From VGRF01 sp964460485 (lineage in GTDB: Bacteria > Myxococcota_A > UBA9160 > UBA6930), in contig CAYWRY010000120.1 in the NCBI GenBank assembly GCA_964460485.1, positions 1 to 12,788 of the forward strand: a stretch of DNA of 12,788 nucleotides, in the 5' to 3' direction. A program made the translations under genes and the position numbers. Under the pieces are notes generated by a model. That model was not told where the DNA came from and ran no database searches. It was given only the letters and a program-made list of their open reading frames with translations. This document shows, in pieces, positions 6,888 to 12,787 of the stretch. The stretch's first letter is position 1, and every line of letters begins with the position of its first letter.

Positions 6888-6998
6888 TCCCGCGCGAAGC
6901 GCGTCCCCCGCGCACGCCCGCGCGCAACCGTGCCTCGCCGCGTCGTCGCCTCAAGTGCCGACCCGCTCGCTCCGACACGGAGGCGAGAGGGGACCTTC

Positions 6999-7301
6999 AT
7001 GGCGGACGCCCAAGCGTTCGAGTTCGTGTGCGAGCAGCTCGAGGCCCGGACCTCGCTCGATCGGCTCGCCACCCGCGGCACGGTGCGCATCGCGCTCAAG
7101 CAGGCCGGCCTCGATTCGCGCTCGGTTACGCCGGAGCAGATGGCCGTCGTCACGCAGAAGGTCCTCAGCACCGAGCTGGCCACGCGCGGCATCGCCAACG
7201 CGACGGGCCTGTGCGGCGAGCTCGCGGGCAAGGTGCGCAAGCTGACCGGCGGCCCGAGCGCGGAGACGCCCGACGCCGTGTTCCGCCGACTGGGCGGGTG
7301 A
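6999..7301 (+). CDS. Conserved-looking 100-residue protein of unknown function
   Basis: I do not recognise this soluble-looking 100-residue protein. It begins MADAQAFEFVCEQLEA, is rich in predicted helix (about 4-20, 28-37, 45-62), has no signal peptide or membrane segment, and has two cysteines (11 and 72). The composition is balanced rather than low-complexity, and codon usage matches the neighbours, supporting a real gene. The ATG at 6999 is preceded by an SD-like GAGAGGGGA at suitable spacing; the longer in-frame extension upstream is Arg/Ala noise lying over the divergent lipoprotein gene. The TGA at 7299-7301 overlaps a GTG (7298-7300) in the frame of the next gene, so the pair is probably translationally coupled and functionally linked. 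No function is proposed. Confidence 0.75.
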   Translation: MADAQAFEFVCEQLEARTSLDRLATRGTVRIALKQAGLDSRSVTPEQMAVVTQKVLSTELATRGIANATGLCGELAGKVRKLTGGPSAETPDAVFRRLGG

Positions 7302-7306
7302 CTGCG

Positions 7307-8047
7307 ATGCTGGACGCGCTGCTGCTGGTCTCGACCGCAGCCTTCATCCTGGTGGGCGGCATCGTGGGCATCCGCCTGCTGCGGCTCGCCGTGCGCACGC
7401 GCGAGCTGTCCGACTTTCTCGTCGGCTTCGCGCTCTTCGATCTCGCGGCCGTCGCCTATCCGCTGATTCTCGTCGGCACACAGCTCGACCTCTCGCTCGA
7501 AGCGGCGAAGCTCTCTTCGACGCTCTCGATGCTTACGATGGCGGCCGGCTGGGCCGCCGTGTTCGTCTTCACCCAGCGCGTCTTCCGCCCGGGCGAGAAG
7601 TGGGCGATGGCGCTCGCCGCCGCGGGCGTCGCGATGGTTCTCTACGGACTGGTGGGAGGGATCGTCCACGTCCAGGAGGCCGCGGATCGCGCGACGCTCC
7701 GCTCGCCGCTCAGCCGCGCGCTGTGGATGCAGTACGCGTCCGTGATGGTCTACGCGTGGAGCGCAGTCGAGGGCTTCCACTGCTGGGCGCAGGCGAAGAA
7801 GCGGCTGCGCCTCGGTCTGGCCGACGCGATGGTCGTGAACCGCTTCCTGCTCTGGGGCTGCGTCGGCATCGCGTCGCTGCTGAGCATCGTGCCGTCGCTG
7901 GTGATCACGCTGGCCGGCGGCGACGCCTTCGCGAGCGTGCCCGCCCGGCTGTGCACCGCCCTCGGCGGCCTGTTCGCGTCGCTCGCGCTCCAGCTCGCCT
8001 TCCTGCCGCCCGCCGCCTACCGCCGCTGGGTCACGGCCAGCGCCTGA
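7307..8047 (+). CDS. Seven-helix integral membrane protein of unknown function
   Basis: This 246-residue protein has about seven hydrophobic helices (roughly 4-26, 35-57, 70-90, 98-121, 140-160, 177-203, 212-234) joined by short loops and no extra domain. The layout resembles the seven-helix sensor modules found at the N-termini of some bacterial histidine kinases, but no kinase or other output domain follows, so a sensory role is only a guess. Charged residues (RTRELSD, RVFRPGEKW, AQAKKRLR) fall in loops. I used the ATG at 7307; GTG at 7298, three codons earlier, overlaps the TGA of the preceding gene and is an equally possible coupled start. The gene forms a two-gene unit with the 100-residue protein and ends 96 bases before htpX. 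Confidence 0.8.
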   Translation: MLDALLLVSTAAFILVGGIVGIRLLRLAVRTRELSDFLVGFALFDLAAVAYPLILVGTQLDLSLEAAKLSSTLSMLTMAAGWAAVFVFTQRVFRPGEKWAMALAAAGVAMVLYGLVGGIVHVQEAADRATLRSPLSRALWMQYASVMVYAWSAVEGFHCWAQAKKRLRLGLADAMVVNRFLLWGCVGIASLLSIVPSLVITLAGGDAFASVPARLCTALGGLFASLALQLAFLPPAAYRRWVTASA

Positions 8048-8077
8048 GCCCGCCCTCCGCGCAGCGTTCTGGGGCGG

Positions 8078-8105
8078 CTTGACGCGCCGCGATCGCCCCC
8101 CAAGC
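8078..8105 (+). promoter_or_regulatory. Candidate heat-shock (sigma-32-like) promoter for htpX
   Basis: CTTGAC (8078-8083), a 14-base spacer, then CCCCAAGC (8098-8105) resembles the E. coli sigma-32 consensus CTTGAA-N13/14-CCCCATNT in both boxes and spacing. Transcription would start about 30 bases before the htpX ATG. htpX is a classical heat-shock gene, which raises the prior, but runs of C are common here and the lineage's RpoH consensus is unknown. Confidence 0.35.
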
Positions 8106-8143
8106 TTGGCTGCCTCGCATCGAAGATACAGACGGGGGAGCCC

Positions 8144-9034
8144 ATGAAGCGTGTCTTCTTGTTCGTGCTGACCAACCTCGCCGTGCTGATGGTGGCCGGC
8201 GTCGCGATGCAGCTGCTCGGCGTGCCGGAGATGCTGGCGTCGCGGGGCCTCGAGGTGCGCCTCGGCGGCCTGCTGATCATGTCCGCGCTGTTCGGCATGA
8301 CGGGCTCGTTCCTCTCGCTCGCCATGTCGAAGTGGATCGCGAAGCGCTCCGTCGGCGCGGTGGTGATCGGCGAGCCGCGCACCCAGACCGAGCAGTGGCT
8401 CGTGCAGACCGTCGCCCGCCAGGCGCAGGCCGCCGGCATCGGCATGCCCGAGGTCGCGATCTACGAAGACCCGACGCCGAACGCGTTCGCCACCGGAGCG
8501 CGCCGCGACGCCGCACTGGTCGCGGTGTCGACGGGCCTCCTGCGCGGCATGACGGCCGACGAGGTCGAGGGCGTGCTCGCCCACGAGGTGAGCCACGTCG
8601 CGAACGGCGACATGGTCACGCTCACGCTGATCCAGGGCGTGCTCAACACCTTCGTGATCTTCTTCTCGTACATCGTGGGCATGATCGTCGACTCGTTCCT
8701 GCGCCGAGGCGAAGACCGCGGCCCGGGCATCGGCGCATTCGTGGCGCGCATGGCCGCGCAGGTCGTGTTCGGCCTGCTCGCGTCGATGATCGTGATGTGG
8801 TTCTCGCGCCAGCGCGAGTTCCGCGCCGACGCGGGCGGCGCGCGGCTCGCGAGCCCGCGCAAGATGATCGGTGCGCTAGAGCGCCTGAAGACGCGCGACA
8901 CGACGCCGCTGCCGGAGGCCCTCGCGGCGTTCGGCATCTCCTCGGGCAAGGGCGCCATGCGGCTGTTCATGACGCACCCGCCCCTCGAGGAGCGCATCGA
9001 GCGCCTGCGCTCGGCCGCCGGCCTCGCGGCCTGA
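8144..9034 (+). CDS. Membrane-bound zinc metalloprotease HtpX
   Basis: This 296-residue M48-family protease degrades misfolded inner-membrane proteins with its catalytic site facing the cytoplasm; in E. coli it partners FtsH in membrane quality control. Seen directly: two N-terminal membrane helices (about 4-24 and 38-58), the zinc motif HEVSH at 147-151 (His147 and His151 as ligands, Glu148 catalytic), two further hydrophobic segments (about 160-185 and 194-220), and the third zinc ligand in the motif REFRAD, Glu225. PNAFATG at about 110-116 is also typical. Length matches E. coli HtpX (about 293). The ATG at 8144 follows GGGGGAG a few bases upstream. A sigma-32-like promoter and a downstream GC hairpin (9047-9066) bracket it as a single-gene unit. 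Confidence 0.97.
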   Translation: MKRVFLFVLTNLAVLMVAGVAMQLLGVPEMLASRGLEVRLGGLLIMSALFGMTGSFLSLAMSKWIAKRSVGAVVIGEPRTQTEQWLVQTVARQAQAAGIGMPEVAIYEDPTPNAFATGARRDAALVAVSTGLLRGMTADEVEGVLAHEVSHVANGDMVTLTLIQGVLNTFVIFFSYIVGMIVDSFLRRGEDRGPGIGAFVARMAAQVVFGLLASMIVMWFSRQREFRADAGGARLASPRKMIGALERLKTRDTTPLPEALAAFGISSGKGAMRLFMTHPPLEERIERLRSAAGLAA

Positions 9035-9046
9035 CGCACGCCCGCC

Positions 9047-9066
9047 CCGGGGCGCCCGGGCCCCGG
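9047..9066 (+). terminator. GC-rich hairpin after htpX
   Basis: CCGGGGC (9047-9053) and GCCCCGG (9060-9066) pair perfectly over 7 bp around a 6-base loop, 12 bases after the htpX TGA. An overlapping 12-base palindrome, CGCCCCGGGGCG, offers an alternative fold. No T-tract follows. It is a likely transcript-end structure. Confidence 0.45.
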
Positions 9067-9085
9067 AGAACGCGAGAGCAAATGC

Positions 9086-9117
9086 CTGCGTAGTCGCAGC
9101 GCGCGCGGTGATAGGGT
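9086..9117 (+). promoter_or_regulatory. Candidate promoter with adjacent small palindrome for the GlsB-like gene
   Basis: TAGGGT (9112-9117) followed by GCGCG matches the recurring TANNNT motif and lies 37 bases before the ATG at 9155. About 12 bases further upstream, CTGCG-TAGT-CGCAG (9086-9099) is a perfect 5-bp inverted repeat covering the position where a -35 element would lie. It could be an operator; the palindrome is short. Confidence 0.35.
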
Positions 9118-9154
9118 GCGCGTGTTACGGCGCTCGGGCGCCGGGAGGACGACG

Positions 9155-9409
9155 ATGGGCATTCTCAGCTGGATCGCGCTCGGTCTCGTGGTCGGCGTGC
9201 TCGCCAAGGTGATCATGCCCGGCAAGGATCCGGGCGGGCTGGTGATGACGACGATCCTCGGCGTCGTCGGCGCCGTGGTCGGCGGCTGGATCAGCACGCG
9301 GCTCGGGCTCGGCGCGGTGAGCGGTTTCAACCTGCCGAGCCTCGCGATCGCGACCGCCGGCGCGCTGCTGCTGCTGTTCGCGAACCGCAAGCTGCGCGGC
9401 AAAGCCTGA
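9155..9409 (+). CDS. GlsB/YeaQ/YmgE-family small stress-response membrane protein
   Basis: This 84-residue protein belongs to the transglycosylase-associated (YeaQ/YmgE/GlsB) family of tiny membrane proteins, often induced by general or envelope stress; their molecular role is unclear. Seen directly: three hydrophobic segments (about 3-20, 28-46, 58-76), Gly-rich helices, and the family pattern GLVVGVLAKVIMPGKDPGG at 10-28 followed by ILGVVGAVVGGW. Length is typical. The ATG at 9155 is supported by GGGAGG about 6 bases upstream; an in-frame GTG/ATG extension would add Arg-rich noise overlapping the promoter. A short GCGCGC inverted repeat (9414-9431) follows the stop. It lies between htpX and a sigma-54 activator, compatible with a stress theme. 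Confidence 0.9.
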   Translation: MGILSWIALGLVVGVLAKVIMPGKDPGGLVMTTILGVVGAVVGGWISTRLGLGAVSGFNLPSLAIATAGALLLLFANRKLRGKA

Positions 9410-9413
9410 CGAA

Positions 9414-9431
9414 GCGCGCCGAAGTGCGCGC
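9414..9431 (+). terminator. Short GCGCGC hairpin after the GlsB-like gene
   Basis: GCGCGC (9414-9419) and GCGCGC (9426-9431) can pair over 6 bp around a 6-base loop, four bases after the stop. No T-run follows, and the word is self-complementary and common in this DNA, so support is weak. Confidence 0.25.
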
Positions 9432-9483
9432 CCCGGACGCGGCCGCGCGCTAACGGCCGGCGCGAGCGAGCGCGCGCCGCGCT

Positions 9484-9489
9484 TAGGCT
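9484..9489 (+). promoter_or_regulatory. Candidate -10 (TAGGCT) for the sigma-54 activator gene
   Basis: TAGGCT lies 22 bases before the ATG at 9512 and would give a leader of about 16 bases containing the G-rich SD-like run GGGGGGCGAG. It matches the hexamers ahead of the GlsB-like and HAD genes. No -35 box is seen. Confidence 0.35.
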
Positions 9490-9511
9490 TCGCCTCCGAC
9501 TGGGGGGCGAG

Positions 9512-10447
9512 ATGAGCGCGCTGCTCGGCGAATCCGAGGCGATGCGGACGCTGCGCGCGCGCCTCGCGCGGCTCGCGCCGCTGCCGACGCCGGTGCTGCT
9601 GCTCGGCGAGACCGGCACCGGCAAGTCGCTCGCCGCGCGCGAGCTGCACCGACTCTCGCCCCGCCGCGGGCAGCCGTTCGCCGTGCTCGACTGCGGAGCG
9701 CTCGCGCCCAGCCTCGCGGAGGGCGAGCTGTTTGGCGCCGAGCGCGGCGCCTACACGGGTGCGGACGCGCGACGGGCCGGCGCGCTCGAGCGGGCGGGCG
9801 AGGGCGTCCTCTTCCTCGACGAGGTCGGCGAGCTGCCGCTCGGCCTGCAGCCGCGGCTGCTGCGGGCGCTCGGCGAGCGGCGCTTCGCGCGCCTCGGCGG
9901 CGGCGAGGCGCTCGCGCTGCGGGCGCGGGTCGTGGCGGCGACGAACGCTCCGCTGCGCGAGGCGGTCGCGCGCGGCGAGTTCCGGGCGGACCTCTTCCAC
10001 CGGCTCGCGGTCGTGACGCTCTCGCTGCCGCCGCTGCGCGAGCGCCGCGAGGACTTGCCCGAGCTCGTGGCGGCCGCCCTCGCGCGCGCCTCCGCGGCGC
10101 TCGCGCTCCCCGTGCCGCGGTTCGACGCGCGCTTCGCCGCCGCGCTCGGCGGCTACGCGTGGCCCGGCAACGTGCGCGAGCTCGAGCACGCGCTCGAGCG
10201 GCTGCTCGCGCTCGGCGCGCCCGCGCGGCTCGGGGCGAGCGAGGCGTGCGAGCTGCTCGACGAGCTTGCGGCCGAGGGTTCTCGCGTGGGCCCGAGCAGC
10301 GACGCGCCGCTCGACCGCAGCCCGGTTGCGCGCGCGTTCGACGACGCGCGCGGCAACACGGCGGCGGCGGCGCGGGCACTGGGCCTTGCGCGCACGACCT
10401 ATCGGCGCCGCCTCGCGCGGGAGCAGGCGGCGCGGGCGCCGGCGTGA
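9512..10447 (+). CDS. Sigma-54-dependent activator (PspF-like, AAA+ and Fis HTH, no sensor domain)
   Basis: This 311-residue bacterial enhancer-binding protein uses ATP hydrolysis to remodel sigma-54 RNA polymerase at -24/-12 promoters. Seen directly: the AAA+ domain starts almost at residue 1, with Walker A GETGTGKS (32-39), the sigma-54 contact loop GAYTGA (79-84), Walker B VLFLDE (99-104), a sensor I Asn in VVAATN (140-145), and the arginine-finger region FRADLFHRL (157-165). A C-terminal Fis-type helix-turn-helix (about 272-304) follows. There is no receiver, GAF or PAS domain; this layout and length match PspF (about 325 residues), which is controlled by a separate protein. The usual GAFTGA Phe is Tyr81, a tolerated variant. 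The ATG follows a G-rich run. The targets are unknown, and I found no convincing sigma-54 promoter in the window. Confidence 0.93.
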   Translation: MSALLGESEAMRTLRARLARLAPLPTPVLLLGETGTGKSLAARELHRLSPRRGQPFAVLDCGALAPSLAEGELFGAERGAYTGADARRAGALERAGEGVLFLDEVGELPLGLQPRLLRALGERRFARLGGGEALALRARVVAATNAPLREAVARGEFRADLFHRLAVVTLSLPPLRERREDLPELVAAALARASAALALPVPRFDARFAAALGGYAWPGNVRELEHALERLLALGAPARLGASEACELLDELAAEGSRVGPSSDAPLDRSPVARAFDDARGNTAAAARALGLARTTYRRRLAREQAARAPA

Positions 10448-10477
10448 GTCGGAGCCGGCGCCGGCCCGGTCGCGCGA

Positions 10478-10509
10478 GCTCGCACGGAGCGGGCGGCGGG
10501 TGTGCGAGC
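10478..10509 (+). terminator. 8-bp inverted repeat downstream of the sigma-54 activator gene
   Basis: GCTCGCAC (10478-10485) and GTGCGAGC (10502-10509) are perfect complements around 16 bases, 31 bases after the activator stop. A second small hairpin (CGGCGC-CA-GCGCCG, 10558-10571) lies in the same 195-base gap, which otherwise holds no gene I can support. It could be a terminator, or an operator for the helix-turn-helix protein encoded just upstream. Confidence 0.3.
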
Positions 10510-10630
10510 GCCGGCGCAGCGCGCGGGGCGGCGCTCGACCGCAGGGCGGGCGCGGCGCGGCGCCAGCGCCGAGAGACGGGGCGGCGTGAGGCCCGAGCTC
10601 GGCGCGCGCCGATCCGCCCGCGCTCGCCGC

Positions 10631-10636
10631 TAGGTT
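10631..10636 (+). promoter_or_regulatory. Candidate -10 (TAGGTT), leaderless-type spacing, for the HAD gene
   Basis: TAGGTT is followed by six bases and then the GTG start at 10643, so transcription would begin at the start codon. No SD is present, consistent with a leaderless mRNA. No -35 match is seen. Confidence 0.45.
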
Positions 10637-10642
10637 GCGCGC

Positions 10643-11392
10643 GTGCCGATCCGCGCCGTCGCCTTCGACCTGTTCGACACGCTCGTCGACCTCGACATGG
10701 ACGGCCTGCCGCGGGTCGAGGTGAACGGGCGCTCGTTCCCCTCCACCGCCGGCGTCCTGCACGCGGAGGTCGCGCGCCACGCGCCCGTCACGCTCGAGGA
10801 GTTCGCCGCGGCGCAGCGCGTGGTCGACCAGGAGGTGCGCGCGCCGCGCTATGAGGCCGGGCGCGAGCTCCCGACGCTGGAGCGCTTCGCGCTCGTGCTG
10901 GCGGGCCTCGGCGTCGAGCGGCCGGGCCTCGCGGAGCGCCTGACGGGCCTGCACATGGGGATGCTCGTGGGCCAGGTGCGCCATCTCGCGCACCACGCGG
11001 GCGTGCTGGCGGGTCTGCGCGGCCGCGTGCAGCTCGCGGTGTGCTCGAACTTCTCGCACTCGCAGACGGCGCTCGCGGTGCTCGAGGCGGCCGGCCTGCG
11101 CTGGCACCTCGACGCGGTGCTGGTGAGCGATGCCGTCGGCTTCCGCAAGCCGCGCGCCGAGATCTTCCGCGCCACACTCGGCGCCCTCGGCACGGCGCCC
11201 GAGGAGACGCTGCACGTGGGCGACAGCCTGTCCGCCGACGTCGCGGGCGCCGCGGCGCTCGGCATGCGCACCGCCTGGATCACGCGCCGCGTGCCGAAGC
11301 CCGACGAGGCGCTCGCGAAGCACGGGGGGCCGCGCCCCGACCACGTCGTCACCGACCTCGCCGAGATCGTCGAGCTCGCGCGCCGCGGCTGA
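10643..11392 (+). CDS. HAD-superfamily hydrolase
   Basis: This 249-residue haloacid-dehalogenase-superfamily protein is predicted to act in the cytoplasm through an aspartyl-enzyme intermediate. Seen directly: motif I AFDLFDTL with nucleophile Asp9, a helical cap region (about 20-115), motif II CSNFS (134-138), motif III Lys169 in FRKP, and motif IV HVGDS with Asp194, followed by Asp199. The second Asp of the usual phosphatase DxD motif is Phe11, as in the L-2-haloacid dehalogenase branch (FDxYGTL/FDxFGTL), so a phosphatase assignment is not secure; Asp12 is shifted by one. The start is GTG at 10643: no SD, but a TAGGTT hexamer ends 6 bases upstream, and the reading begins with the expected first strand IRAVAFDLF. 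A REP-like hairpin follows the stop. Confidence 0.9.
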   Translation: MPIRAVAFDLFDTLVDLDMDGLPRVEVNGRSFPSTAGVLHAEVARHAPVTLEEFAAAQRVVDQEVRAPRYEAGRELPTLERFALVLAGLGVERPGLAERLTGLHMGMLVGQVRHLAHHAGVLAGLRGRVQLAVCSNFSHSQTALAVLEAAGLRWHLDAVLVSDAVGFRKPRAEIFRATLGALGTAPEETLHVGDSLSADVAGAAALGMRTAWITRRVPKPDEALAKHGGPRPDHVVTDLAEIVELARRG

Positions 11393-11413
11393 GCCCTTTG
11401 CAACCGGCGCGGG

Positions 11414-11449
11414 TGAACCGGAATGGGGTCTGACCCCCTTTCTGGTTCA
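11414..11449. repeat. REP-like hairpin with GGGGTCTGACCCC core, between HAD and MFS genes
   Basis: A 15-base arm at 11414-11428 pairs with 11435-11449 at 13 of 15 positions (TGAACC...GGTTCA at the base), with an apex containing the near-perfect palindrome GGGGTC-T-GACCCC (11425-11437). The core is the reverse complement, with one change, of the core of the hairpin at 5329-5363. It sits 22 bases after the HAD stop and may act as a bidirectional 3'-end structure. This core type is associated with REP elements moved by RAYT transposases in many proteobacteria (general recollection), but no transposase is present here. Confidence 0.65.
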
Positions 11450-11489
11450 TTGCGCGCCTTGTGTTCGCTCGTGTCCGGCCGAGCCGCGG

Positions 11490-11495
11490 TAGCGT
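11490..11495 (+). promoter_or_regulatory. Candidate -10 (TAGCGT), leaderless-type spacing, for the MFS gene
   Basis: TAGCGT is followed by eight bases and then GTG at 11504, in frame with the MFS protein. Together with the lack of any SD, this suggests a leaderless mRNA and supports that GTG as the start. Confidence 0.4.
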
Positions 11496-11503
11496 GCGCC
11501 GCC

Positions 11504-12787
11504 GTGAGCGCCGCAAGCACGGATCCAGCCGCCGCAGCCGCGGCGCCCGCAGCGACCTCGCGCGCCACAGCGAACTACGTGCTCGGGCTGCTGACGGTCG
11601 TCTACGCGTTCAACTACCTCGACCGCCAGCTGCTCTCGGTGCTGATGGAGCCCATCAAGCGCGCGTTCGGCGTCTCCGACGGCGAGCTCGGCCTGCTCAC
11701 CGGCTTCCTGTTCGCGCTGATCTACACCGTCGCCGGCATTCCGGTGGCGCGCATCGCCGACGTGTTCGGCCGCCGCGCGGTGCTCGCGATCTCGCTGGCG
11801 GTGTGGAGCGCGATGACCGCGCTCACCGGCTTCGTCACGTCGTTCGCGCAGCTGCGGCTCGCGCGCATCGGCGTCGCGCTGGGCGAGGCCGGCGGCACGC
11901 CGCCGTCGTTCGCATTGATCTCCGACATCTTCCCGCCCGAGCGGCGCGCCACCGCGCTGGGCATCTTCGCCACCGGCGTCTCCTTCGGGACGCTGCTCGG
12001 CAACGTGCTCGGCGGCTGGATCGGACAGGAGTACGGCTGGCGCGCCGCGTTCATCTGGCTCGGGCTCCCCGGCCTCGTGCTCGCCGCGCTGCTGGCGCTC
12101 ACGGTGCGCGAGCCGCCGCGCGCGGCCGCGCACGAGGAGGCGAGCCTCGCCGAGGTGCTGCGCGTGCTGTTCTCGCAGCGCACCTTCGTGTGGATGGCCG
12201 CGGGCGTCAGCCTCGCCGCGTTCGCGGGCTACGGCTTCGGCGTTTGGAAGCCGTCGTTCCTGATTCGCGTCCACGGCTTCTCGCTGAAGACCGCGGGCTT
12301 CGCCGTGGGCTTCGTGAACCTCTTCACCGGCGTCGCCTCGAGCTTCCTCGGCGGCCACCTCGCCGACCGCCTCGGCCGCCGCGACCCGCGCTGGCCACTG
12401 CGCGTCGCGGCGCTCTCTGCGCTCGCCGGGCTGCCGTGCACCGTCGCGTTCCTGCTCTGGCCCGACCCGTGGGTCGCCCTGTTCGGCATCTCGTTCATCG
12501 GCATCGCAGGCGGCATGTGGCCGCCGCCCACCTACGCCACGTCGCAGAGCCTCGTGCCCGCCCACATGCGCGCCCGCGCCACCGCGATCCTGCTGCTCTT
12601 CCTGAACCTCGTGGGGCTCGGCCTCGGGCCGTGGGTGGTCGGCGCGCTCTCCGACGCGCTCCGGCCCGCCTACGGGGCGCACTCCGTGCGCTGGGCGCTT
12701 GTGGCGGTGATGGTCGCCTACCCGGCGGGTGCTTTCTGTTACTGGCGCGCCTCGCGGGCGGTCGGCGAAGAAGCCGCGCGAGCCTGA
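11504..12787 (+). CDS. Spinster-type major facilitator superfamily transporter
   Basis: This 427-residue inner-membrane transporter has about 12 hydrophobic helices. Seen directly: an Ala/Pro/Thr-rich N-terminal tail (about 1-24), the spinster-type signature FNYLDRQLLSVLMEPIK starting near residue 36, MFS motif A between helices 2 and 3 (PVARIADVFGRR), and its second-half counterpart HLADRLGRR. Bacterial spinster-like MFS proteins are abundant in lipid- and aromatic-degrading bacteria, but their substrates are rarely known, so none is assigned. I chose GTG at 11504. The frame is open back to an ATG at 11423, but that lies inside the REP-like hairpin, and the added residues look non-coding. 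The TGA ends one base before the window end. Nothing upstream suggests an operon with the HAD gene. Confidence 0.92.
   Translation: MSAASTDPAAAAAAPAATSRATANYVLGLLTVVYAFNYLDRQLLSVLMEPIKRAFGVSDGELGLLTGFLFALIYTVAGIPVARIADVFGRRAVLAISLAVWSAMTALTGFVTSFAQLRLARIGVALGEAGGTPPSFALISDIFPPERRATALGIFATGVSFGTLLGNVLGGWIGQEYGWRAAFIWLGLPGLVLAALLALTVREPPRAAAHEEASLAEVLRVLFSQRTFVWMAAGVSLAAFAGYGFGVWKPSFLIRVHGFSLKTAGFAVGFVNLFTGVASSFLGGHLADRLGRRDPRWPLRVAALSALAGLPCTVAFLLWPDPWVALFGISFIGIAGGMWPPPTYATSQSLVPAHMRARATAILLLFLNLVGLGLGPWVVGALSDALRPAYGAHSVRWALVAVMVAYPAGAFCYWRASRAVGEEAARA

Noticed and set aside
4561..7245. A plus-strand stop-free frame of about 890 codons opposite TraB, VOC and the lipoprotein
   Set aside because: The product is His/Arg/Ala-rich with no domain, and it lies over well-supported minus-strand genes with SDs and recognisable motifs.
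3776..8596. A stop-free minus-strand frame of about 1600 codons
   Set aside because: It runs antisense to htpX and the 6999-8047 genes and out of frame across VOC and TraB. Its translation is Arg/Ala/Gly low-complexity except for the last 68 residues, which are the real PspC-domain protein. Long stop-free frames are expected in DNA this GC-rich.
3776..10447. A canonical Psp operon (PspC with a PspF-like activator)
   Set aside because: No pspA or pspB is present, the two genes are 5.5 kb apart on opposite strands, and no sigma-54 promoter was found. Only a looser stress-cluster idea is retained.
9125..11344. A long minus-strand frame opposite the GlsB-like, activator and HAD genes
   Set aside because: It has shadow-type composition and no start signals, while all three plus-strand genes carry clear family motifs.
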